Source of the DNA: Galaxea fascicularis
Taxonomy: Eukaryota; Cnidaria; Anthozoa; Scleractinia; Euphylliidae
Direction of reading: 5' to 3'
Length of the DNA stretch: 64,000 nucleotides
Assembly (NCBI GenBank): GCA_948470475.1
Contig: OX419339.1
Location: 14,470,863 to 14,534,862, forward strand
Position numbers and translations under genes: made by a program. Under the pieces are notes generated by a model. The model worked only from the letters and a program-made list of their open reading frames with translations, searched no databases and was not told the DNA's origin. This document shows positions 14,101 through 26,600 of the stretch, one piece after another (within the stretch, counting starts at the first letter, position 1; each line of letters opens with the position of its first letter).

Positions 14101-17100
14101 ATTCCCTTGGGAAGATCACATGGTCTACATTGGGAAAACAAAATCGACAAGCTAAAAAGGTCTATTACCGTTACTGTTTGCAGTTAAGTTTTCACGCGTG
14201 TGGCTTCAGCAACAACATAAATAACATTCCATAAATATTTCTACTGTTCACGGTTTTCGGATTTTCACAGTACATATATGCACTTTTTGTGAGAAACACA
14301 CTTACATGTACATTATATTACATGTATGTATTAGGTTGCAAAAGAATTATTGGTCTGAAACATGGGATGTGGTTTCAACCTGGGCAAAACATTTTTGTGT
14401 ACAACACTTAACAACACATGTTCTGGCTGAGGAAAGAAGGGTGACATGTTTGAATTCTCAGCTCTACTGATCCCTCCTCAGTCCTTGCATTGAGTATTCA
14501 GGTATGTAACGGTAATCTACATGTACATCTTCTTAAAGTGCACCTGGGTCTATTCTTGAATTGACCTCAAAAACTGCTTTGCATGCATGTTTACAAAGAC
14601 TTAATGCGATGCAAATCAGTTTGTGATGTCAATTCAAGAATAGACCCACGTCCCTTCTCACTCGCTCATGTACCAAATGATACTTATTTTTTCGTAAGTT
14701 TGGAAGCCTATAAAAAGCCAACATTTGGCAAAAAAGAACAAAAAAGAGCACAATGCTTTTCCAACAGGTGTAAAGATTTGTTTTAGCGAAACAAATATTT
14801 TGGGGCTAGGTGCACTTTAAGTTTTTAACCTAATTGACCAACATCTATGTGTAATATATATGGTTGAGATTTGCTATGGTGTCCATTTTTTAGTTTTGGA
14901 CATTTTCAGATTTCAGTTTTTTTTAACCAAAATATTTCATTTTCTAAGTTTGGACTTTGGACTTTCCTTTTATGCTAGGATTGAGAAAAGAGGTATGATG
15001 CACAAAAATCAGGAAAAAAAAGAGAGAGAAGGAATCTAGCTAGCTGATTTAAACTAAGTTAAGTATAAACATACAATAAACACATACCTATATAGTGATC
15101 CTGAGAGAATAAAGGGGCATCATTAGCATCCTGTACAACAATTTTCACCTTTGCCGTGGCTTTGCGGCTGGGTACACCATTATCAGCTGCCTGTACAACA
15201 AGTCTGTGCTGTGACTGTTTCTCATAATCCAAATTTCCATCCACTGACAAGACTCCAGATACAGGATCAACTGTGAAAGGCCCTGTGCTAGAGACTATGG
15301 AATATGTGATGTTTCCATTCTCACCAGAGTCAGGATCATTGGCTGCTAGACACAGGAGGTTTGATATGGAGCCCATGTTTTCAGTAACGGTCAACTGGGG
15401 ATGATGATGAAATGTTATTAACATGTCAGAAAATATGTAGCTAAGGGGGGCGATTCCCTTCCTCTAACAACGGACACCTAATGCATAACAAATTAATTTT
15501 AAAAACCTAAAAAAAAGAGATTTGAATTAACAAAAGACTTCGCTAATTTCACAGCATTCCATCTTATAGGAAAAGGGGAGAATTTACTGCCCCATGTGCA
15601 GTGGTTAGATCACTTTGGGTTTACCTTAAGATGGGAAATAGTCACAACCAATATGACAAATATGCCCAAATAAAGGCTAAAAAGCCAATTCTAGATGGCA
15701 CTGAATTTAATTGCTGGGAGCTTTAGCGAGGAGCAATACTGACCATGTGGAGCTAGGGTTCTTTATGAAAGCCATCAAAAACTTGATTATCAGCCAAATT
15801 CTTTTTGGTGGAGGTGATTTTGTGCATATGCAGTATTGCATGTAGGATCAGTGGCAGTCAATTCAAGTTGCTGTATATATTGGTGTTCAGCCAATGCAAT
15901 GGTTTCCTGCATATTCTTACACTCACATATTTAGACATGAAATTGGATGTTGATACATGCATATGTCCATGTTGCAACCAACTTTAAATGCCCTATGCTA
16001 TCATGCTGATCAGTGAATCAAGTTCATTCGTACCAAACCTTTTACCTCTATAACTGTGCATAACTCTTTGTATAACTAACTCTATATACTCCCAATACAA
16101 TAATAAATTGTGGTATACTGCTGACAGACTCAAGTAAATATTATGTATTGTCATTGACCAGATTGGCAACTAAGCTGTACATGCAACCATCTCAGTCTAT
16201 GATTTTATCGACCATCTTCTTGTTATTTTACCACTTGTTTTGAACATTGCCAGTTCAAGGGTGGCTATGCAAGTGTAAGAAGACAGAACATTCAAACACT
16301 ATCGCTCTGACCCTTCACTCAAATCTTAACAATAAACGTTTTCGTCCACCAAGATGACTGACCATGTAAAGCAAGTACCACTTCCATTTGCTTTGTAAAC
16401 GCTGACTGTATACCATGAAAGCCACTGTATAAGCTGGGCCGCACTTTTTTGCGCAAAAAATCAACTCTAAAGCAGGGCTGCAGCTTATCTACAAAACAAC
16501 TTGGAATTCAAGTTCAAATTAATTGACCTCATTAGATTTGTAAAACCTCTTAAGGCAAATGACTGGCAGTTTCATTTTCTTTTACAACCTTACAGCAAAT
16601 TTATCGATTTATCACGCCAATGCCCTTCATCTAAGTTTTTTCTCAAACTTTCAGTTCTCAAAGTTCACGATAAGTCCGATAAACATGGTAACCATGAGAC
16701 AATATGGTGCTACAATTTTCGAAATGGGCTTAAGTGTCTTATTTCTTCCTACATGACTAGGTTGCATTATTGTCTATTTGAACAAGAGTTCAATAGTTTT
16801 GAATGAATAGTTTTGTTTTATTTTGTCAAAATTAGATCATAAGTTCAGATACAAATGTATAAGATGTATAAGAGTATAGACTAATATTACCAACAACCCT
16901 GCATCACCAGGTTTTCAATGTATTTCAATTATTCATACATCTGATCCATGATCTGATTTGCAATCTGATCCACGATCCGATCCTGGTTTTTTAACACCAC
17001 CTTTTATTCAAATATGGCTAAATCTGCCATGAGCTTAATATACCGGTACTATAGCTACAACCAGTTGTATTGTTGAGACATAATCGCCATCAAAAACACC

Positions 17101-17647
17101 TTTTCTTTCTCTAAAACACTGCTGCTAAGAAATTTGTGAGACACAACACACAGCCCCTCCACCTCCCCCTTTCAATGTTGTTCCCCAAACTTTCGAGCAT
17201 GGTGTAACTTGCACTGTTAACAACTTTGATACAAGGAAGATTATGGAAACATCATTTAAGGATAAATGACATACAGTGTCCCAAGTAAATTAAGGCAAGA
17301 CACAGGAGACAATGGGGTCAAATTCATTGCTGATTGTTTCATTCTTTTGACAAAACAAAGGAATTTTTCTGGTCCTTGTCAAGAGTTCCTAATGATAGGA
17401 AATTTTTTATTTCCTTGCTAACAGTTGCAGTGAAAGGAACAAGTGAAAGAAAATTTTATTTGCACTAACCCTGGTAGCCAGGGTGGTCACAAAAAGAATT
17501 ATTTGTTAAAGTTAAAACATTGTTCACTCCTATACATACCTTATAATCTTTGAAAGACAACAAACAATATAAACAATATTGAATTATTTTCAGAGCCTGG
17601 AATACACCACCTGCTCGCAGCATCTCACCTTCTGTTAAGAACCACTA

Positions 17648-17687
<40 letters not shown>

Positions 17688-20600
17688 GGAGAATAGAATC
17701 CGACCACCCCCTCCCCATTTATATGGACAACATGTGAACAGTAAATTAAAAACATTATGATAATCTTCCCTACATTTCGTACGGGTAACACCCAAAATAG
17801 GGTTTAAAATTAATTTCCTAGTCTGTGATGTATGGGGTGGCAAAGTAGACCACCTTTGGTCTGACATGACATCAGGGATTTTCAGGTACCCCCACTGAAG
17901 TGATCAACAGGCCCTGCTGCCCAATCTTGGTGAATGGTTTTTGATAGCTTTGTTCTTACTTGTTTAGAGCTTTGCTTTTTTGCAATTACAAAATAGTGCT
18001 CACCGTGTACTCCTCTTGATCAAAAGATGGTGTGTTATCATTTTCATCTGTAACCATGACAACAACTTGAGATGGTGAACTCAGAGGCGGGTTAGTTCCC
18101 TTAATATGCGCAACCACATCAAGGATGTACAGACCTTTGCTTTCATGATCAAGGGACTCTGCTGTGGAAAGAACCCCTACAAAACAGAAGTATAAGAGAC
18201 TAACAATGAAAAAAAAAACATTCTTGTGGGAAAAAATAGGGCTTTGGTCTGTGAAATGCTGCAACCAGTTCCAGCCCCCATTAAATCAGCACCATGTTAA
18301 TTTAAAACTTTCTTTGCAATCACACAATTCCATCCTATTGTTTTTATTGTTATTACACTCAATATAATAATTCTCTGTTACACTAAAGTCGTGTATATAC
18401 CAGTAAACACCAGTTATACGTATGTAATATTCCAACTGCGACGGCAGATGAAGAACTGCGAAACATGTATTCTTTGAAAAATGTTGTTTCCTTTCTAAAA
18501 ATCACATCATTGTTGCTACTATCAAGACCTTGCAAAATATTATTGTCGAGACAAAACCAACTGTCCTTTCTTAAAGTCATTGGTTGTAAGAAATCTGTGA
18601 CATACGTATACGAGTAGTTAACACACAGCCCCTCTCTGACTCCCCCTTTTAAAGTTGTTCATCCACATTTCAAGCATGGTGTTAAACTGCTGGCAACTTA
18701 AGTAAGAGAGAGAGGGGCAATGGCACACAAGCAAATATAGGTCACCTCCCTAGGCTTTTAACAATGAATGTGCTGTCATTCACAGAAACGAAGGGGGTAA
18801 CATTGTATATCGAACCAGAGAGCTGGCTGCAGCTGCTCCAGATATTTACTGTAAATTTACTTTAAATGTAGTGTCCTCAGAGATAGACAGTTTCTTACTA
18901 AATATTGCTGGCAAACAACTCTTCCTTAGTACATCAGAATGGGGAGGTTTAGCACTTGCAAATTTAGGGAAGGCAAGGGAAGTTATGATACCTTTAGCAG
19001 GGTATAGATACCATATTTACTTGAATAAGTGATGGGGCGCTTATTAAATTTTTCACGTTTCAGATGCGGCACTTACATTGTATTAAAAAACCAAGTAACT
19101 GGAAAAAGGAAGAGAGAGGTTGGGCTTGTCGTGCTGGCAAAATACACAGCTTTCACAACAGAAGTACACTGTACGTATTGCAAGAATCCTGGAGAGAGAA
19201 CTCAATGGGAGAGCAGTGGAATATACCGTAAACACCGGCGTATAAGCCGCACTCGCAGATAAGCCGCACCCCGAGTTTGGCAACTCAAATTTTGGAGAAA
19301 AAAAATTCAAGAAATTAAAATAAATCAATGGTGGAGTCTTGAGAAAGATGTCTTAAATGTAAATGCATTGTTTCTTCAAGTTTCTTGCACGTGTTAACCC
19401 GCGTATTAACTCACCAACATTTAAAACAGAGAATACGAAAGCTCTTATCTATAATTTTAGCTCTCTAATAGTATGAAAATCCCAGTTAGAAATAACTGAT
19501 CTTTCTCTGGCATTTTCAATCCAGTATTTTTCATTCCTGTCCATTTCTCAATAGAATTTACATATGACTACACCTGATGAACGTTTCGGTTCGTTCGTAG
19601 CTTAGTAACCAGGCATTTGATCAGGAGACGGAGTACTGGAAATGAGTAGATTTTTACTACAAGACACAACATTTTATCAATAACAAGACATTTATTTTCA
19701 AAAACTCGTTGCTCGAAGAGAGTTCGATAATCAATTCGATGAGTTAGCTGTCAAAGTATTGAACGGCGAAGAAATGGTCGGCCATTTACCACGCAAATAC
19801 TCGAGAATAGCATGGTATTTTCTCGCTCGTGGTGGATCGATTTCTGTCCAAGTGAGCGGCCATCGTCGACATTGTAAACAACTTTGTGGCGAAATGGAGA
19901 TTCCCTACCGAGTGACATTCACCTGCTCAAGATGTTAAACCGGTTAAAAGCTCTTTTAACGAAGGTTTAAGCTGACATAAAAACGGCTCTTTTAGGAGCC
20001 ACCAAACTCGTAAAAGCAATGATCAATGCGTATTGTGGTATAGTTTTATGAAGTTCTTACCATTTTGCGACACAGGTCTATATAGACTGTAGAATTTTCG
20101 CTGAAAATTATTAATTTATGCAAATTTACGGCATGGTGTCCAGATGTTCTTGCAGATAAGCCGCATCCCCGATTTGATACGAAAATTATGAGCAAAAAGG
20201 TGCGGCTTATACGCCGGTGTTTACGGTAATCACTTTGAACTGAAGAACACTGCTTTTGATGAGAAATTTCCATTGCTTTAATTGTTAGTGTTACATTTTT
20301 AATTTGACATTGTTGTGGCATTATGAAATTCCCTGAACAAGCGCTGCATTAGGAGTGTAGCGCTGATTTGAGTGTGGCACTTATTAACTTTTCTACCTCA
20401 GATGCGGTGCTTATCTAGGGGCAGTGCATATTCGAGTAAATATGGTACGTGTCAGGGGATTAGCGGTAGTACCCTTGTTGATAATTTGTACAGCCGCTTG
20501 GTTATCACTATGAATAATAACACGTTGGTTCGACCACCACTTGCCCCATCGTGTAGCTGCTAGAACTATTGCCAAGGTCTCTTTGTGGTTGATGTGGAGC

Positions 20601-23600
20601 GAGCTCCACGCCGGGCTGTCCACGGAGAAATTGTGGTAAAACCAGTCGCCCCTGAAATAACCACCCGCTGCAATAGGGCAAGCGTCTGTGACGACGTCGA
20701 TTGTAGGCATCTGCTCGAGAAACAGCCGTGTGCCATTGAAAACTTGAAGAAAATTGACCCACCATGCAATGTCCTTTCGAAAGGAAGCATCGAGCTTGAA
20801 CTTGCCCGACGGCGGCAGCGAGTTTAAAGAATCAATGATCCTTCGCAAAAAGGTCCGACCGCCATAGACAACGCGACAAGCCCAATTTAGTTTCCCTGCT
20901 AAGCGCTGTAACTGGTTTTTGCTTGCTACTCGTTTGGTTTGAAACTCGGTAACAAGGGTTTGAAGCTCCGCCAGTTTGTCCCCCGGCAAGGTCATTGTGC
21001 AAACTGTTGTGTCCAGCTGGATACCCAGAAATGTCAAGCGCTGTGTTGGGGCCACAAGTTTGTGTGTGCTTATGGTGAAGCCCAAGTCCGTAAGGAGTTG
21101 CAGGAGGGTATTGTAAGCTAGTTGACACCGTTCGCGTGAGGCCCCTATGATTTCTTAATCAACAAATTATAAATAAACAATGATATCGGGGAATCCCCGC
21201 TTTGCCATCATGCGGCGAACCGATTGCGTGAGGCGGTGAAAGATCTCGGGGGAACTTTTTGCCCCGAACGGGAGGCGAGTATCGTAAAAGTAAGTGAAAT
21301 GCGCGTCGCCTGAAAATCGCCATTTTAAGCCAGTAGCCTGATAGTTCGCTGGGTGAATCGGGACGGAGCGGTACGCGTGTTTGAGGTCGACCTTGGCCAT
21401 GTAGTAGTTGGGGCGCAGCAATTTAATGGCGTCGTCGAGAGTCTGGAACTTGAAAGATTCGCATGTAATGTGGTCGTTTACCGCTCGACCGTGTGGCCTA
21501 GAGCAATCATGAATAAGCCGAACTTCAGATGAATTTGGTTTAGGAATAGCTCCTAACGCGCTTACAATGCGCGGTTTGCTTGCCGAGATAACGTAATTGC
21601 CCTTAGTCATTTCGTCACGGATGGTTTCTTCCACTGTGCATCTGTTGGCAGGATTAGTAGCCGATTTATAGTTCTCCTGCTCAACTTGTCCAAAGGTAGT
21701 GCCGATTGCTACCAACTTAAAGCCGTTGCAAATGCCGTCGCTGAGGAAAGTGCTATCCTCGTTGCTGTGCAATTCTGAGAGCCAGAGGTTGTGATTCAAA
21801 GGGCTATTGTTAGGAGGGAGTCATTGCGTGCTTGTGGGATCTGCGGTTTTGTGGGCGACTCCCGGGTGAGACAAACCGCACGCCTTGCCAGCGATTTTGC
21901 GATTGCACACGTGCGCGAAGTTACAGCTGTGCAGTGTGCACCCCTTTTGCCCATTAAAATTACGGCAGATAATCCTGCCGTCGGAGGTAAAATTTGCCAT
22001 TGCGGCGCGTGAATTTGGGATAGAGTGTGGCGTGGATTTAGTGGGTGGGTTAGGCTTAAAAATGGGCTGGAGCATGACAGTATGAAGGTGGGTGGAGTCG
22101 AAACTCCAGGAGAGGTTATAGATAGCTTGTAACTTCCTAAATTCATTGTCGTACATTAAAATAGACTTCCAGTCAAACTTAGCAGAGAGTTCCATTATCT
22201 TAACCGTATAAGCTAAATACTGCTGAATAGCAGTCTGGCTAGCTAATTTGCCCTCCGATAGTAACGCATAAAGAATGCGCGTGTTTGCAACCACCCACTG
22301 GGACATGGTGACAGTTTCTAACTTAGGCTTTTTAGGTCCGTACGTTACGACAATCTTTGCGTTTCCTTGATTGCCTAATGTCTCTTCCTCGTCTTGGGAA
22401 ACAATATGAGTGACAAAGTCTACAATTAATAAAGGCTTCTCACCCTTAGGGATTGCTCGTGGCTTCAGAAACATCTCCGTTGTACTGGCGTGGTTTTCTG
22501 TGGATTGCGTGCCGGATGGAATGGTCAAGGTGTCTGCGCGGTGAAGCCACGTGGAGGGCAGTGCAGAATCCAAGTTACTTGCGGCCAATAGGTCTTCTAA
22601 TGGCGTGCTTTCACGGCAGGCTTCGAGGGTCAGTTGCGGGAGATCGTGGCTGGTCAGGGTTGCTCCGCTTTCGTGCCCTTTAACCCTTCTTCTATTCAGC
22701 TCATCTATTGACGCACGTTTGGCTGCGATTTTCTCTTTAAGTCTCGCTCCCTCATCTTGCCTGCGGAGAGCCTCTTCCTCTAGAGTAAGGGCTTCAAGTT
22801 CTGCCCTTAAGCTGTCGAGCGACTCGCTATCCGTATTCAGGTCGGCATTCTTCAGTCGTTTAGGGGATGACTTTTCCATTCCCTCGCAGTATTTGGACGG
22901 AATTCCCCACTGGTGGTTTTCTACTGGTTCTTTGCAACCGGGGCATTTTGGTAATCGTCTCTCCGCTTGGATCTCGGGAGTGTCGTCTTCAGAAAACTTC
23001 GCTTTAGCCATGATATAAGTACAAACTCTTTGCCTACGCGGAGCTAAAAAATTGTTCTACTTTGCGGATAGCGTGCTGGAACGAATAACGTGACTACAGC
23101 TAGATTACAGTTGATATGTACAGTTGAGGTACAATATGTAATTGTGCTAATAAGCTACGATGATTGGTTGTTGCACATCTCATGACTACGGCTGCATATT
23201 TATGTATTATACATCATTATACCTTTGCTTATCAATGCATCCAGTGTTGTAGTAAGAACGCTAAAGAATGCTAGCTATCAGACCCCTGATCCCCCTGGTT
23301 TGGTCTAGATTTATATTAATAACAAGTTATCAATATCCACATCAGAATGGGGAGGTTTAGCACTTGCAAATTTAGGGAAGGCAAGGGAAGTTATGATACC
23401 TTTAGCAGGGTATAGATACCATATTTACTTGAATAAGTGATGGGGCGCTTATTAAATTTTTCACGTTTCAGATGCAGCACTTACATTGTATTAAAAAACC
23501 AAGTAACTGGAAAAAGGAAGAGAGAGGTTGGGCTTGTCGTGCTGGCAAAATACACAGCTTTCACAACAGAAGTACACTGTACGTATTGCAAGAATCCTGG

Positions 23601-26600
23601 AGAGAGAACTCAATGGGAGAGCAGTGGAATATAATCACTTTGAACTGAAGAACACTGCTTTTGATGAGAAATTTCCATTGCTTTAATTGTTAGTGTTACA
23701 TTTTTAATTTGACATTGTTGTGGCAATATGAAATTCCCTGAACAAGCGCTGCATTAGGAGTGTAGCGCTGATTTGAGTGTGGCACTTATTAACTTTTCTA
23801 CCTCAGATGCGGTGCTTATCTAGGGGCAGTGCATATTCGAGTAAATATGGTACGTGTATGCTGTAGGTCCAAACGAAATTCAGGCTAAAAATATTTCAAC
23901 CTAGTTTAATTCTCAATATTTCCTAACCGTAATTATTCACGCTCCATAAATAATATGGGTTAGGAGACAAAGGAAATTCATTTAAACCTAAATTTCATTT
24001 TGACCTTAACAACAGGCATTTTCTGGAATCACCTGAATGTTCAACAGTACAGTGCAATTTTTCAAGATCAACCCTAATGCATTATTTAGGTCCTCAAATA
24101 TTTGTCCAAAAAATGTTTGACAAAGGCATCAAAGACGCTACAGTAACATGTTGTATGGGTATGCAGATTTTGGAAGTTTTTGATCATTCAATTTGACATT
24201 TGCTCACTTTTGCTCAGTATAAACTTTTGAGTATGCCACAGCGTTATTATTGACTCAGTCTCATAACCAACAATTTTGCCCAATATTTGCGAGCATGCTC
24301 AGGCAATTAAGGTATGCTTGATTTGATATAAAAGGACAAGTAAATTTTGGTAGTCAGAGTACCACTTAAATTTTAGTATATTGGCAGGCTTTCTCAGCAA
24401 AGATTATTATTATTGTTTCAAGTTACATGTAATTTAGTTTGGCAGACAGTCTAATTCCTGCCACCCACATTATGTAAATCACAAAATAGAATTTCTTGCT
24501 TATATTTTACCAGCCTAAAGGCAATTTTAAATTTCAACAAAACAAGCTTTAATAACATTTTCCTTAAAAGAACAAAAACCTATACATGTAGAATAAGGAA
24601 TATATTAATTTTGTTCTGTTTTCTCTGAGGCAAGATTCTCATTGCCTTTGGTCATATTTTGGCAAATTCTGGCAAACCCCATATATATTACATCCATTCC
24701 CTCAGGTCGGAAAAAATATTCTTAGTCAATCAAATTTAATCCAATTTAGAAACCTTTCAGCATTGATGCCAATCAACCATCCCTTAGGCCTTTCTCTCAA
24801 ACTGTCTAAAAAAAAATAATTTTTATAATCACTATCACATGCTACTCTGCAGCTTACTTAATATTCCGAAAGGATGCATTTTCTCCAAATTGACTACAGA
24901 CAAGTCTTACATAATTCAGATCCTCTTAGATCCCTAAAGAATTTACAAGAATTGAGAGTACAATTAAGTAGGGTGCAAGGCATTGTTAAAGATAATGAAC
25001 AGCTGGTAACATATCTAAAGAATTTTTTCTTTACCAAGAAGAGAGAGCTTGGTTGTTTTGGCCACTACCCTCAAACAGTGACTGGATGGTAAATCACAAG
25101 AAAGCAATTCAGATTAATTTTAAAAGGTCTTACTTCTGTATTTTGGACGTTCCTGATAATGATTTACTGTCTATTTTATTTTTCTTGAAAAGTTAAAGGT
25201 CTTCAAACCTTCTTTAGCCAATGAGAATAACCCCCACCCACCCCATCCCTTCCACTCCATCTTCCACTCCATCAAGGTGCAGGCACAAAATCTTCAACAT
25301 GTCAAGAAAGAATTGCCAGCCAGCGGCATATATCTTAGACATCTCCATAATTCAATAGTGTCGGAAAGCCATAATGAAAGGAAATGAAAAATGATGTCTT
25401 TTCTAGTTAACCATAAATTATAAATATCTCACAGAAAAGTCCAGTTATGTTTGAAATGGTCTCAAAATATATTTCTTTTAGTTCTTGTGATTAGTCACGG
25501 AGATAACTATACTTAATTCATGAATTATAAAGACAAATCTTATCAAAAACCTTGTTGTTCTTCCTAGCAACTGCTTCCCACAAACGCACGAGAATTGGTT
25601 ACATATAAATAAAACAGTCAAACTCTCCAGGGCTTGGAAGTTTTAATCCGTGTCCCAGAAAAAAGACTGTTGCAGCAAATTCCTTTTTACTGTTTTTTAT
25701 AATTCTGCACACTTTTTACCAGCTGTAGGTTGAAGTTTCTTCAAATGAAATGTTGAAGTCTTATCTAGATTTGAGAATATAAACTCAATCTGGGGGCAGA
25801 GTCACGGTCCAATGTTTCTAACAATATTTTCTTATTCTGCGGTTCAATAACTTTTTCCAACAGAGTTAAATGATCGATCGGAGTATAGCAAAGAATGAAT
25901 GCAGACACGATTATCACATATGTCATGAATGGAACGCCATAAACATTTTCCCACCTCAAGGAGACCGATTATGAAAATCTTCCGTTTCAATTCAATCATT
26001 AATTCGTTTCCCAATCAAAGACGTGCAGGTGGCAACGGGGCGACAAAAATTCTGTTTTCTGATGTGTGAATTATGTATAAATATTATTTACGGTTGACAA
26101 GAGTTATTTTATGACATTTGGTTCATTTTACTGTCCTTTCTCCACCGTTGGATGGCATAGTACGGGCTTGTATGGGAATAAATTTCGGTCAAGTTAATTT
26201 GGTCAGGTTTGGAGTTTATTGATTATACCTCAGACATAAACATATCAGACTGAAAACTCTGTTTACTTACAATATCTCAACGACGTTTAATTAAAATCAA
26301 AACATTCCTACCTGAAGTGGAATTTAACGAAAACTTGCCACCTTCGTTTTCTCCAGAAAGAAAATATTCCAAACCAGACTGATCGTTTGTTCCCTTTGTT
26401 GCTCGTACTTTCGCCCTGACCAACGCCACAAATGTCCCCTTTGGACTGTTTTCTCGCACACTGATTACTTGCCTTGGACTAAAAAAGAATGGCTTCCTTT
26501 GTCTGCTTTTTCGATGTCTGATTAACAAGAATGCATTCGAGTGCTGCGGTTGTTTTGAATTATCGCTTGCTCGCACGTGCAAGTCGAACTGAGAATCCAT

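Larger units (their letters stand above)
18177..26311. other. 8.1-kb first intron of gene A
   Basis: Holds the repeat and retroelement cluster annotated at 18931-23857. The parts 18177-18930 and 23858-26311 are AT-rich and show no gene or exon that I can support. Confidence 0.75.

Noticed and set aside
18931..23857. LTR retrotransposon with 520-bp LTRs
   Set aside because: The repeats do not have TG...CA ends, show no target duplication outside, and contain their own inverted ends; the polymerase is DIRS-like and truncated at the repeat.
24874..25092. Small plus-strand open frame in intron A1-A2
   Set aside because: No recognisable domain, start context or splice partner; length is within chance for AT-rich DNA.
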